A DNA stretch of 64,000 nucleotides from Undaria pinnatifida (taxonomy: Eukaryota; Sar; Phaeophyceae; Laminariales; Alariaceae), in contig JABAKD010000026.1 of NCBI GenBank assembly GCA_012845835.1, positions 8,542,558-8,606,557 of the forward strand, written 5' to 3'. The stretch's first letter is position 1; every line of letters starts with the position of its first letter. The notes beneath the pieces are model-generated. The model ran no database searches and was not told the DNA's origin. It was given only the letters and a program-made list of their open reading frames with translations. The position numbers were made by a program, and so were the translations under genes. Below are positions 1-11,127 of the stretch, piece by piece.

Positions 1-1378
1 AAGGGGGGGGGGGGGGGGGGAAGGAGGAGGGCGGAGATGAGTTGGAGCTACGGCATGGATGGCTAGAAGGATAATGAGATGATATCAGCTGGCTGCTAGT
101 GTTTACTACTCTGGAGGATTTTGATTTCAGGTGGGGCGTTTAAACAAGAGGGATCGAGGGGGGGGGCGGGAGGGCGAGAATTTCAAAATGTGCGCGGAAA
201 CTATAATAAACCCTTAAAGGGGACGAATCTGACGGTTTTAGCAAGAAGACACCTCTTTATATCACCCGCCTGGTAATGTTTATTATTCTAGAAGGTTTGA
301 TGTTACGTGTATTTAATAGTATGCAACCCAGGTCTTTGGTGTAGTAAACAACGTGTTGAAAGCTTCATAATTTGTTATTGGTCATGGATCGAAAGATAGA
401 ACATTTCAATCGATAGGTACAATCATTATTTTCTGACATCGCTAATCGTAAGAAAGAGATACATATTGCCAAATACAACAGGCGAGGTGATGTGGTCATG
501 CAATGTCACCGCCATTGAGAACGGAAGAGAGAAATGCGAATCGATAGTGTTTTGAAAGGAAAGCTTAGTGTACACGCGCTCCATTACGTTACTTCGTTAG
601 TCATACTTCGCTTGGCATAGGTTGGGAGGCGATTTTGCAGACGGTATGTACGGAATACCCTACGTAATAAGTTGGTAGTGCGGTTTACCGCAACTTTAAC
701 ACATCTGTCTGTACCTCCTTTCCACATTATTATTGTCTCACATATACGATTTTTCGCCTGTGATTTTTACCGTGCCGATGTGGGACTCTGAGGTGGCCAA
801 CTCTAAGACAGAGCTACATCTTACAAATACACCAAGCGAGGTGATGTGGGCATAGGTTGGGAGGCGATCATGCAGACGGTATGTACGGAATACCCCACGG
901 CGCATATATATATGTTTTGTTGTTCTCCATTGTAATGGTAAGTGTTGGTATTTTTACATTAGATGGGCAATTTTTGAGCTAGATCTGACATCATATCTAT
1001 TTTATAAATGTAGTACTGTAGTTTCCACTATACTGCTCTATCGTATGTATGGTAGGTGGTTTATTTTGGTTTTTCTCCCCCCCGGCTTTAATATCGGGAG
1101 GAATACCAATACAGAGTAATACTATTGCTAGTTATCTAATATGTTAATATTAATACAGCATTCGAGAATAAAAGTCGGCTACTCCTCCCCAAAAAAAACT
1201 GTGGGACACGAAGCCACGGTTCCAGAATTTGATACGCTGTCACTCTAACATTTTATATAAATATTTTCAGGACGTCAGCTGTGAGTTGTACGAATTTCGG
1301 GTCAATAAGCATCTTTTTCAAGGTGCTTGTTGGTACTTGTAATGTACTATATGGGTAAAAACATTATCGATGGGACTA
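1..1378. other. Intergenic, starts with poly-G; no gene seen
   Basis: The window opens with a run of about 18 G, probably a low-complexity tract or contig edge. Between about 600 and 900 there are two copies of a short repeat containing 'ggcataggttgggaggcga' and 'cagacggtatgtacggaatacc' (about 617-665 and 850-900). Around 1260-1325 lies an inverted copy of a dispersed motif (gtcagctgtgag) also seen near 39.1 and 47.4 kb. No convincing coding region was found. Confidence 0.5.
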
Positions 1379-2236
1379 GTTCCACACGCGCCACGGACGA
1401 ACTGAACGCATGCAATTCCTCGAAGCAAAGGCATCATCCTCTTTTTCCTATACGCACATGCCTTCAAAGGCATGTGAAACCCCTTTATATAAGTACAGTG
1501 TCTAAATCTTATGCCTTCTTAGGTTTCCAGGGCAATATCTTAACAGCGGTCCGCCCTGATGAGCCGTATATTATGCAGAAATATGGAAGAGAAAGCTGAA
1601 AGCACCGGTTCCACGGTCTAGAACATGACTCGAAGATGAGGCTCTTCAAAAACCTACTCCCACACTTCTACCCTGCGAGGCTACGAAGCCTCGAGAAAAA
1701 TGCCAAGACAGAAAATCACCAATGAAGAACGGAACACGGGAAAAGGGGTATAGAACACTCGAGCGAGTGGCGGGATCAACAGGCGCGAGAGCTATCACTT
1801 CCGCAGATTAGCGAGGGGGATAGGGCCAGAGAAAAGGAAAACGGAAACCATGCAGAAAAATAGAAACAAAAACAAAATCAGAAAGCGCTGGGATCGAAGG
1901 CGAAAGAGTCAAAGACCTCGCGCGCAAAACCCAAAGCGGTCGCAAAAACGTATCAGGACGCGCTACGTACGAAACCCAACTCGCGCGCGCGGAATGGACA
2001 GCGCGCCTCTCACTCTGCGGGGGCGACGTCGGGACCTTCTTAGACTTCCAGCGCAATACCATAACATTGATCCACACGCTACGGATTAGAACTGACCGCG
2101 AGCAATTCCTCGAATCAACAGCATCACCCCATTTTTCGATACGCACATGCCTTCAACAAGGCATTTGAAACCCTTGTATATCCGCCCGTATCCCAGATCT
2201 TACGCCTTCTTAGGCTCCCAGGGCAATACCATAACA
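1379..2236 (-). mobile_element. TRIM-like short LTR element (copy 1)
   Basis: Two related segments of about 168 bp, 1379-1545 and 2067-2236, flank about 0.5 kb of non-coding sequence. An extra LTR-end fragment lies at about 2030-2066. On the minus strand each LTR starts TGTTA(A/T)GRTATTGCCC. The sequence next to the 1545 end reads, on the minus strand, as a purine-rich stretch after CATCAGGGC. Other copies of this family have the same arrangement. No gag or pol domain is visible, so this would be a non-autonomous terminal-repeat retrotransposon in miniature. Target-site duplications were not resolved. Confidence 0.55.
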
Positions 2237-2238
2237 CT

Positions 2239-2475
2239 ACCCTCGAATGCTACTATTAATATGGTTATTGATAGATAATGTTGCTTATGGGGTTCGAATC
2301 TCCCTTGGGTCGGACGGTTGACTTTATTTGCAAGAACGAAAAATCAAAGGAATCGACTGCTAAGAGCGCCTTGCAGCGTGGGTAGGCGAAATTCGACGAG
2401 AGTCGACGAGGGAAGAAAGGGCTGAAGAAGTCTTCTCATGATCAAAATGAAGGCACGTGCCGTAGTGGAGAGGTT
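2239..2475 (+). mobile_element. tRNA-derived SINE, 5' part, copy 1
   Basis: Contains the B-box-like stretch GGGGTTCGAATCTCCC followed by the SINE body (aactgctgagagcgcc-like, gcgtgggtaggc, gtcgacgaggg, gggctgaag) shared with the copies at 36.2, 49.8 and 50.9 kb. The A-box half of the tRNA-like head is missing, next to the LTR end at 2236. The SINE 3' part (gagcctg...gatctgagtta...gggatg) reappears at about 3641-3725, so a segment of about 1.16 kb appears to have been inserted in the middle. Confidence 0.65.
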
Positions 2476-3640
2476 TCATAGTATCCTGGGGGGAAATGGA
2501 AGGTGGTCGGTGTTGGGGAGCGTTCTCCTCATGGCTCCGGTGGTTGTTTTATCTCTCCATAGGCTCGCTGTGACTAATCTCAAGGATTATACATTATTAA
2601 TAGTTGCTCTAAATAGAACGCTAAAAGACAGACAGGACGGGGCAAGGCAGTGAGGTGAGGAGCGTCCTGCTTGATCCCTCACCGCCACTTACATTATCGC
2701 CCCTTTATGATGGCCTTGACGTGAATGTGACATCTGCTATGGCGTGGTTCACCCCGACCATGCCATGGTTTCATGTCAAACATGTCGAATCTAATGTCAA
2801 ACATGTCGAATCTAATGTCAAACATGTCGAATCTAATGTCAAACATGTCGAATCTAATGTCAAACATGTCGAATCTAATGTCAAATATATCGAATCTAAT
2901 GTCAAACATGTCGAATCTAATGTCAAACATGTCGAATCTAATGTCAAATATGTCGAATCTAATGTCAAACATGTCGAATCTAATGTCAAACATGTCGAAT
3001 CTAATGTCAAATATGTCGAATCTAATGTCAAACATGTCGAATCTAATGTCAAACATGTCGAATCTAATGTCAAACATGTCGAAGCTAATATCGAACATGT
3101 CGAATCTAAAGACTATCCGTCTACGGAGGGCACTCCATAGCATTAGGCCACCTTGAATAGCCGTGGATGCAGATCACATGGCAATCAAAGGATGACAACG
3201 AAACATCCAGAAATCGCAAAGGGGATCGAAGATGTGGTTATTCGAAACAGACGAAAATGAGGCTAAAGAATTCCTCATACCTCGTAATGATGAGGCTAAG
3301 ACGTTTCATTGCGATATAAAGATATACAACCCTGTGATGGAGCTCACAACCGTGAGAGCTCGAGAAAGGGTGTATGTACCTACGTACGGTATACCAGTAG
3401 AAATCGGTCAACAAAAACACGAAGGGCGACTGAATAGAACGCTAAAAGGCAGACAGAAGAGAGCAAGGCAGTGAGATGAGGAGCGTCCTGCTTGATCCCT
3501 CACCGTCACTTACATTATTTCCCATCTATGATAGCCTTGACGTGAATGTGACATGCACTATCACGTGGTTTCACCCCAACCTTGACATGGCTTCATGTCG
3601 AATCCAAAGACTACTCGTCGACGGAGGGTATTCCATAGCA
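2476..3640 (+). mobile_element. Unclassified repeat nested inside SINE copy 1
   Basis: This segment interrupts a tRNA-derived SINE. It contains two direct copies of a block of about 180 bp (about 2610-2780 and 3432-3600, sharing gaggagcgtcctgcttgat and cttgacgtgaatgtgaca). Between them are a 21-bp minisatellite and a unique stretch at 3141-3425. A diverged relative of the whole arrangement lies at 5416-6050. No protein domain is recognised. Possible short duplicated target GAGRGG flanks it, but this is weak. Confidence 0.5.
2775..3110 (+). repeat. 21-bp minisatellite, about 16 copies
   Basis: Tandem 21-bp unit (gtcaaacatgtcgaatctaat) repeated 16 times with few substitutions. Because 21 is divisible by 3 and the unit has no stop in several frames, overlapping frames on both strands stay open: VKHVESN on + and a related 7-residue repeat on -. 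The seed motif catgtcgaatc occurs once in the neighbouring repeat block at 3595, so the array probably expanded from it. The open frames are best read as a consequence of the repeat, not as genes. Confidence 0.9.
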
Positions 3641-3770
3641 GAGGGGGAAGAAGAGCCTGATTAGTGACCATGGATCTGAGTTATGCCTAGGGGCGGAAAA
3701 AAATGAATCAAAAGTGCGAAAGATCATAAATGGGATGAGCTGGGATGAGCAGAAACAAATAGTCTCTGGA
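3641..3770 (+). mobile_element. SINE copy 1, 3' part
   Basis: Resumes the SINE consensus after the nested insertion: agagcctg, ggatctgagttatg, agtgcgaaagat and the terminal gggatg, matched in order at 50035-50124 and 51070-51165. Directly after it, 3765-3870 matches one arm of the MITE at 32262-32722 (gacttgactatgcgagttaatgtgagaac). Confidence 0.65.
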
Positions 3771-3932
3771 GCCTGTCCTGTAGTACTATTATAAGAATAG
3801 TCGTGTGACCAGGACTTGACTATGCGAGTTAATGTGAGAACATCATAAACAGCTGTTAGGTAGCTCTCAAAGAAGACAAAAAACTATGAGTGAGTGCTGC
3901 TATGTATTAGAAGCCCCCGAGGAGGACGTAGG

Positions 3933-5304
3933 TGTTAAGGTATCCCCGCTTCTCAAGGTATCCCCTCTTCCCCGTTGTGGCATTATGATTTATAAAAGTT
4001 GTCCCCTTTATAGCTGGCAGGCGTTATCGCCTGCCTGAACGAAGGGTTTCGCCCCCTCTTCTGTCAGAAGGTATCCGGCGCCTTATAGCATTGCTTATCT
4101 AGGCCCGAGGTTATAGATTTCGTCACTCAACGACCGTTTGCCGATTTAGCGTCGACCAAACTGATCGTTTTTCTTGCGCCCCGCCTTCCCGCGCGCTATT
4201 GCGTAGATCGTGACGATGTCTCCTATTTTCTACGTTCTTTATAAATATTAGCTTGTGCGCGCTCAGAGTAGGTCGAAATTCCGCATACATCTGTTTCGTC
4301 CACTTGATCGCGCGATCGAATATTTTGCCGTTTTCCGCCTTGAGTTTATCAGTTTCTATACTCATTCCTGGAGTGAGCTGCGTCGCGTAAAGTACGTGTT
4401 TAACTTTCTGCCCCCTTTTGTTGTCCTGGCTCGAAGTGCTCCATACCTTCGCGTGGATTGCCCTGGTTAGAAGTGCTTCGCACCTTTGCCGTGGGTCGGC
4501 TAGCAGAGTTTTTGTTACGCTTTTAGATTTCCAGTGGCAGACCTGTCGTGTTCCGTTTTCCTGGCTTTAAGCGCTTTGCGCCTTTGCCATGGATTGCCTC
4601 GGTCCGAAGTGCTTCGTGCCTTCGCTGTGGATCCGGTAGCATGTTTTTGTTTTATATGTATGGATTTTCAGCAGCAGAACGGTGATTCGCCTGACTAGTC
4701 ATAGCTCATGTTGTTGCTAGTTATACGAGCGACACCGCTCTCCAAGTATGGATATTCGTTTTCAGCTTTCCGGTGATTCTATCTTGCTCTTTGGACTTTT
4801 AATGCACCGGTATGCTCAGATCTTTGATGTCTGACTCGCCTTGTACGCCCTCCATTGGCTTTTCACGTTCCGGTATGTTCGGACTTTTGACGTCTGCTTC
4901 GCATTTTACGCGTTTCAATGACTTTCACGTACCAATATTATTGGTATTTTCAGTTTTGCTTCGCAACATACGCGTTCTGCAGACTTTCACGAACTGGTAT
5001 GTGGGACGTTTGGTGCCTGCTGCACTTTGCACCCGTCCAATTGGTTTCTGTCTTGCAAGTTAGAGGTGTGGGAATGGGTTGTGAAGCGCCGCATCTTCGA
5101 TTCATTCTCCGAATTCTTCGGATGGATTTAGTTCCACCTGATATTTCTATCAATCTGCATATACGGCCCTTCAGGGTGGGCTGGTGTTATGGTATCCCTT
5201 CTACCCCGTTGTGGCGTTATGGTTTATGAAGTTGTCCCCTCTATAGCTGGCAGGCATTTTCGCCTGCCTGAACGAACGGCTCCGCCCCCCTTTTTGTCAG
5301 AAGG
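3933..5304 (+). mobile_element. TRIM-like short LTR element (copy 2)
   Basis: Direct terminal repeats at about 3933-4072 and 5185-5304 share TGTTA(A/T)GGTATCCC, ccccgttgtggc, gttgtcccctytatagctgg, ttcgcctgcctgaac and gtcagaagg. The 1.1-kb interior has no gag-pol domain. It carries degenerate internal repeats built on gaagtgcttcgcacctttgc (about 4430-4640). A purine-rich stretch (cttcagggtgggct) lies immediately before the 3' LTR, as expected for a polypurine tract. The 3' interior (5063-5184) matches the 13.3-kb copy. Confidence 0.65.
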
Positions 5305-5415
5305 TGTGAGGGGGACAGCAAGCAACTAACACCAGAGACGTGACATCCAAGTAACCCACGTGTGAGTGACCATTTCAGAGCCAGAGGCACCCCTGCGTAG
5401 AGGTAGTCTGTCCCT

Positions 5416-6050
5416 ATGTTCATGTGCCCCAAATACTACTACACAGGGTTGTCGGTGCTGGGAAGCGCTCTTCTCATGGTTCACGGTGGTGTCTCATTCA
5501 GCTCTCATTTCGCTCGTTGTTTAGACATAACAAAGCTGACAATATCATACCAGGTACTCTATAAAACCATATGGAACGGTGACGAGGTGGGATGTGTCCT
5601 GCTTGGACCATCACCATCACCTGCATTATCGACCGACTATGAAGAGTTTTGACGTGACATACTGCTGTGTAGGCCATCATATAGAAACGACCTGGTCTCA
5701 CATCAACCACGACATGGTTCCACGTCGATCCATATCCTGTCCATGTGTGTAGAGCACTCTACAAAGTTAGCCCACCCTGAATAGTCGTAGATGCAAGGCA
5801 CATGACAACCAAAATAGATATCAACACAACATCCAGAAACTGGAAAGGGCATCGAAGATGTCGCTATTAGAAACAAGCGAAAGTGAGGCTATAGATTCCC
5901 CCACACCTCGTATTGAGGCTAAGACGCCTCACTGCAAGAGATACAACCCTGTGATGGAGCTCACAGTTGTGGGAGCTCGAGATCGGGTATGTACCTACTG
6001 TCGCAATTGGCATACGAAACACGAAGGGCAGGCGACTGAACGCAAGGATG
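5416..6050 (+). repeat. Second copy of the 2.5-3.4 kb dispersed repeat
   Basis: Aligned by eye with 2476-3425: shared stretches include gtcggtgytggg, gtcctgcttg, tagwtgcarrgcaca, acatccagaaa, ctgtgatggagctcaca and cacgaagggc. It lacks the 21-bp minisatellite. No recognisable coding capacity. Confidence 0.6.
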
Positions 6051-6059
6051 CCAAGGGAA

Positions 6060-7610
6060 ATAAGAAAAATATATAGACGCGGAAACAAAGTCAAAAGGGG
6101 GAAAGGGAGAACATGCCACGCTGTGAAGGGCAGAAAGATTTAGGGCCTGTAGCGCGGGGCGAAGGGGTTGGCGGCCGGGCCATTGGCCGAAAGACAAGAG
6201 AGAAAGCAAGGCACACTGCCCAAAACAATGTCAGTGTCCACAACACGTCGGACCTGGAAGGCTGACGTGGGGCCCTTGGTCGAACGACAAAAGAGGAAGA
6301 ATCAGAACGCGAAGAAGCACGCTAGCATGGGGCCATTGGTCGAAAGGAAGAAGAGGAAGCGCCAGTATACAAGAGAAGAAACGGTAGTCGTAATCTTGGG
6401 CAAGTAGCGTTGCTCATGGGTGGAGACGTCAAATGGAGCATCCCGGTTGGGCTCTGCGTCTTGACCTCCTCCCACCCACACCTCAAATCAATTTCTGGAA
6501 CAAGGGGCGCAGTCTTGAGCAAGCGATTCATGTTGGATCTGGGCGGGGGGGGGGGTTGTTGGGGGGCCAGGGGTGAAGCTAGTCCTGTTGAGGTCGAAGC
6601 TGGATCCTCGTCCCACAAACAGAATCGGTACAACAAGCGTGTAGCGTCCAAGGCTGCGGTGTCGAAGTTGTTGCCGACCCGCCACGCTGTCGCTGTCAAT
6701 GCTGCCGTCGTCGCTGCAGCTGTTGCCCGAGGAAGAAAGGCGATCACTTCTCTTTTGGCCCGAAAACATATTACCACGGTAGTTATTACAAGCGGTGTTG
6801 GTTGTCGTAGGATATGCCGGGTGATGGCGGCGGGTTTGGTATTCACGTTGCCCCAAGTACCGTACGCAACCCCCAGCATCTTGTGAAGTATGTCCAGGTT
6901 TGGATTGAGCGCGTCAGAGGCGTAGCGGTGTGCTGCAGTGAGACAATGTCGTCACCAGGGCATGACACAAACTTCAGAAAAACGCCCGAGAGCCAGCGGA
7001 GGTACTCGATGGCCAGATGATTGAGAATAATGCTTGTCGTAGGTTGTCCCGTTTGGAAAAATGGAGTGGTTGCGAGCCGCCATTTGTTACGGTTCGTGAG
7101 ACTGATGCAGGTACCGTGGGCGTCATTCGGGGTGGTCGCGGCCGCCGTCGCGGCCACTACAGATAGGACGGCGTGTGCATGGCTGGGAGACTTCGCCGTC
7201 GCTGCTACTGTGGTCAATCGCGGTGATGCAGGTGGCAGTCGGCGAAGAACGGCGGTCTTGGCTCGGGCGGTAGGTGATGCGATGGGTGCGCGCGGCGTTT
7301 TCGTGCTTGGTTGTGGTGTGGGTCCACGGGTGGTGGGCTCTGGGGCCAGTAGGGGCGTGAAACGGCAATGGTTGCGGCAATGGAATTGGTGGGCGGCTCT
7401 GTGGCCGTAAGGGCAACACTACCAGTGGCGGAAGTGGCTCAAAATTTCAAGGAAGAACAGACCGAACAGATCGTTTGCCGAACACGGAGTGTCCAAGGGT
7501 GGCGACATTCGCGACGGAAGTCATGGCTGGGTATAAACGTGGTGGCATCTAAACCAACGAGTATTAAGCCGCAGACGGGGTGTCTTCGGGTGCCGCCCGC
7601 TTGAGACCGC
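6060..7610. other. GC-rich region with unrecognised degenerate frames
   Basis: At 6170-6345 the motif ggyccmttggycgaa recurs three times. From 6.4 to 7.4 kb long open frames exist on both strands. Minus-strand pieces such as LAIEYLRWLSGVFLKFV (about 7040) and, in another frame, ASDALNPNLDILHKMLG (about 6900) look protein-like, but they lie in different frames with stops between. This may be a decayed gene or transposase on the minus strand; I cannot name it. A polyG tract is at 6545-6555. Confidence 0.25.
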
Positions 7611-7654
7611 CGGCGCGCCGTGTGCAGTTGTGTGCGAAAGCGAGCAGAAATAAA

Positions 7655-7950
7655 CAAGGGAGGTTGGGCGCAGGGGGTTGAGCGCAGTGGACGCGGATGG
7701 GAGCACCTGAATCATAGTGTTATTATAAAACAGAGGCGGTTGGGCGCAGGGGGTTGAGCGCAGTGGACCCGGGTGGGAGCATCTGAACCAAAGCGTTGTG
7801 GGAAAAACAGAGGCGGCTGGGCGCAAGATGTTGAGCACAGTGGTCGCAGGTGGGGGCATCTGAACCATAGTGTTATGGGAAAAACAGAGGCGGCTGGGCG
7901 CATGACGTTGAGCGCAGTGGTCGTGGGTGGGAGCATCTGTACTATAGTGG
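7655..7950. repeat. 76-77-bp tandem repeat, 4 copies
   Basis: Four imperfect units at a 76-77-bp spacing, marked by ttgagcrcagtgg at 7681, 7757, 7834 and 7911, each with gggagcatctgaaccata and aaaacagaggcggctgggcgca. The long proline/alanine-rich minus-strand frame across it comes from the repeat. A related, inverted segment occurs at 28700-28870. Confidence 0.8.
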
Positions 7951-8399
7951 TAACAGGCGCAGGCCGCCTGACGTGGGCGGCTATGGAAGCCAGAGGTGGG
8001 GTGTGCATTGGGGTGGGAGCAGCAACGAGTCGGTGGGGACGGTGGTCGTGGCTCAGATGGGGGGTGCAGCGGTTGCAGGGATGAAGGAAGTGGTAAGCTC
8101 GAGTACACGAGCTGGTGGGGCAGGGAGTACAAATCGCTGTAGACGTGGTGGCATACCATGTGGTAGCCATCGCGGCACTGACCTCATTGCTGCCGTCGCG
8201 GCGACATACTCCGTGGTAGCCGTCGGTGCACTTGCCATGTTTTGGGGATCCCCTGCTGTAAAATAAAACCTCTTGCCCACAGGCACTAGATATCGCTGTC
8301 GCGGCGTGTAAGGTAGTCGTACCAAACGCCGAGGGATCGGGTTTGGCTGAAAGGGTCGGGGACAGTGGCGGCGGTGTAAGGACCGTCCCGGTGCCGGCC

Positions 8400-10070
8400 G
8401 CAAAATGCGTTCCAGGCATTAGTTGACTTGCTTGAACATAATCTCAGCGTCCTTTGCCGCAACTGTATCATCCATGACTACACCAGGTGAAGAACGCGCA
8501 CACTGCTCATCGCGAGGGTTGGGAGAGAATCCATTTTGGTCCGGGATTAGATTTGTTGAGATGGTGGGAGGTAACGTAAGCACCGGAGTAGAAAGGTATG
8601 ATGTAGTCAAGTAGTATCCGAATGTCGGTAAAGGGGCCGGGAGGTGATGGAAACTTGTAGATATACCCGAGGGAGGGAGTTTTTGGTGCTCGGGAAACGG
8701 CAACAACCACCCCGAATCCAGTTGAAAACGAAAAAATCAGACCTTACAACAAGGGAAAGTATGTGTACCTCTAGTACCCGTCGAGCACGTAAATAACAAT
8801 AGGAGATTTCCAAAACATTGCCGGGACCTCAAATAACCGTGTATGTTTGGCGCTCAGTGTGTATAAATAACTGGGCGAGTTCCGTGGAACACACAAAACA
8901 TACTCGTAGAAATGCGGGGAAGGTAGCACACGGAGTGCCATTGTACTCACGCAGTATCCAAATACAGCACTTTGGGTCTTTCCGACGCTGCTTAAGGTCG
9001 GGTGTGCATAGCAGCAAAATACGGGAGCCTTTCAAGCATAGCTCAAACACGCATGGGGGTATTAAGCGAATAGCCGAGGCTCTTAGCAGGTTGCGTCTTC
9101 ACCTACACAGAGGTTTTCCAAGTGGAACAGTGATCCGGCGATAATTTTTAATGAGACCATAATACCGATAAAATATAATGGCGGGATTGCTCGACGTAGA
9201 ATACTGGCGTTCACGTCATAAAACGTTAATGCATCGTAACAACGTGTCAAGACAATTATGTTAAATTGCATGAAATTATTGTTGTTGGCGGCGCGTGTTG
9301 ATGCTCGTGACACGGCGATCGTTGTTGCGCGTATTGCACGAGATGAGCATCAACGACGTCCGATTTTGTAACGTTTGTTGGCACTCTGTTGCTGTCGACA
9401 TGAAAGCAGAGTGTGCAGCGTAGCGATGGTATTTTTATGCAGGCACGAGAAAAAACACTGGCGGACATCATAACGGAAACTGGCAAAACAACGTGTTGAC
9501 GCGGCTGAAAAGCGTGGGAGAATGTCAGGTTCGCTCGCGAGATCATCATCATACGGTTAACAGCATAATGAGCCGACATGTGTTCTTGTCTACGTGCGCA
9601 TACAAAACGGCTTACATTAGCCCAACATGTTTCCGAAACTCACGGCGCTGTGGTATCGGTGGTACTAGGCTTGCAAACTACTGTAGCACTTCGAAGTATA
9701 GCCCGATTGATCGACATGGTCAAGTTACGACAGCAGGTTTGCGTGTGCTGACAGTGTCGGGTGTGTTCAGATAGCGCTGATAAGCGATGGATGAGTAAGC
9801 CCCAACAGCTACACTAGGCTGGGAGCCGGGCACTGCAACACACACAGTGTGCAATACAAGGTATTGTAGTATGTGAAGATAACTTAATTATGTCGTCCCG
9901 GAAGCAGGCCAAGGCAAGGAAAAACGTCGAGTGGGCGTGTGGGTCAACTTACCACAGCTCAGTAGCAGCTGCTCCAAGTCGAATACCATACTCCGTGTGA
10001 GTCTACTCGTATACGATGTCACGAGACGCTCTCTGTAACCGTAACTCCGAGGCCCTCCGTATGCAACCGT
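8400..10070. other. No confident gene
   Basis: On the minus strand, 8710-8507 encodes a protein-like stretch (e.g. GYIYKFPSPPGPFTDI) that stops, while an adjacent frame ends PGVVMDDTVAAKDAEIM. This could be a decayed coding segment related to the 6.4-7.4 kb frames. The rest (8.8-10.07 kb) holds nothing recognised. Confidence 0.2.
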
Positions 10071-10204
10071 AACTTATTGTTAGGATGTTCGGTGAGACAA
10101 GCTGTATCGAACACATTCCCTGGCGTAGGATCAACTAGCAAGTCTCTTAGCGCATCAAGTATTCACGTTTTTTCGCAGAATAGCCGAATCCCGCCAGCAC
10201 CGCC

Positions 10205-10884
10205 GTGTACCACGGGTGCAAGCCAGTACACGTGCGATGTAATATCATTCCATCAAAGAGCATCTGTGATCGAATTATACATCACAAGTTCGAGGGTGAC
10301 GAGAGGGCTGAGGTAGTCGCGTATGGTAACGCCTCTTTCGTGACCAGGGGTCGATTCCCAGGCCCGGTGAAAGCCATCCGGCGGGAAGTTGCGAAGAGGG
10401 TTGGGATTGGGACAGGGCATGGTGGAGGAGTGCGCAGTGTAGAGTTCAGAGAGGTGACCGAGGACTACACCTCCAAGCTGTGCTCGAAGGTCGATTCCCA
10501 GGCCCTGTGAAAACCATCCGCCGGGAAGTTGCGAAGAGGGTTGGGATTGGGACAGGGCATGGTGGAGGAGTGCGCAGTGTAGAGTTCAGGGAGGTGACCG
10601 AGGACTACACCTCCAAGCTGTGCTCGAAGTGCAACGAGGTGCTCGAGCGGATGCGGGACCAGTGCAACAAACTTACCCACGCCGTCCGCCGTTGTCTCAC
10701 AACAAGCTGTGTACGCGTGTGGCATCTGGATGTCAACGCTTGTCGCAACATCTTCGTCGTTTTCGTCCACGAGAACTCGCACCAGGGTCAGAGACCCGAG
10801 AAGTTGACGCGCAGGTACCCACAGCACACACTGCGCAGTGGACAACTTCGGTCGAAGCATGCCACACTCGTTGTCTGGAGATAA
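10205..10884 (+). pseudogene. Fanzor/TnpB-like nuclease remnant (C-terminal RuvC/zinc-ribbon part)
   Basis: Two overlapping frames encode the C-terminal part of a TnpB-superfamily (OrfB zinc-ribbon) RNA-guided nuclease; in a eukaryote this means a Fanzor. Seen in order: VVAYGNASF, GRFPGPVKAIRRE, the family signature DYTSKLCSKCN with Cys codons at 10621 and 10630, a second Cys pair in RRCLTTSC, then WHLDVNACRNIF. The Asp of the last motif (codon 10729-10731) corresponds to the RuvC-III catalytic Asp. A 140-bp tandem duplication (10351-10490 and 10491-10630) truncates the first frame at 10508-10510 and puts the intact zinc ribbon in another frame, which ends at 10884. The N-terminal domains and the RuvC-I/II acidic residues were not found, so this is a dead fragment. 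An IS607-type TnpB is less likely given the eukaryotic context. Confidence 0.7.
10351..10630 (+). repeat. 140-bp tandem duplication in the Fanzor remnant
   Basis: 10351-10490 and 10491-10630 are nearly identical (a handful of differences, e.g. cccggtgaaagcc against ccctgtgaaaacc). Since 140 is not a multiple of three, the duplication shifts the frame. Confidence 0.9.
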
Positions 10885-11127
10885 CCAGTGTGGAGGAAGT
10901 GCTCGAATGGCCAAACGGGGGCCAGGTTAGGCGCTTGTCGCAACATCTTCGCCTTTTTCGTCCACGAGAACTCGCACCAGGGTCAGAGACCCGAGAAGTT
11001 GACGCGCAGGTACCCACAGCACACACTGCGCAGTGGACAACTTCGGTCGAAGCATGCCACACTCGTTGTCTGCTGATAACCAGTGTGGAGGAAGTGCTCG
11101 AATGGCCAAACGGGCAAGGTTAGGAGT
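10738..11127 (+). repeat. 195-bp tandem duplication
   Basis: The segment starting gcttgtcgcaacatcttcg at 10738 recurs at 10933, with both copies running through cagtgtggaggaagtgctcg and ggccaaacgggc. It duplicates the Fanzor C-terminal tail (from the CRN of DVNACRN onward). A second 195-bp copy therefore follows the stop codon. Confidence 0.9.

Noticed and set aside
2775-3110. CRISPR array
   Set aside because: Direct repeats have no unique spacers and the window is eukaryotic.
2655-3156. Four overlapping open frames of 100-161 codons
   Set aside because: All are produced by the 21-bp minisatellite lacking stops.
7521-8419. Long Pro/Thr/Ala-rich minus-strand frames
   Set aside because: They run across the 76-77-bp tandem repeat and lack any family features.
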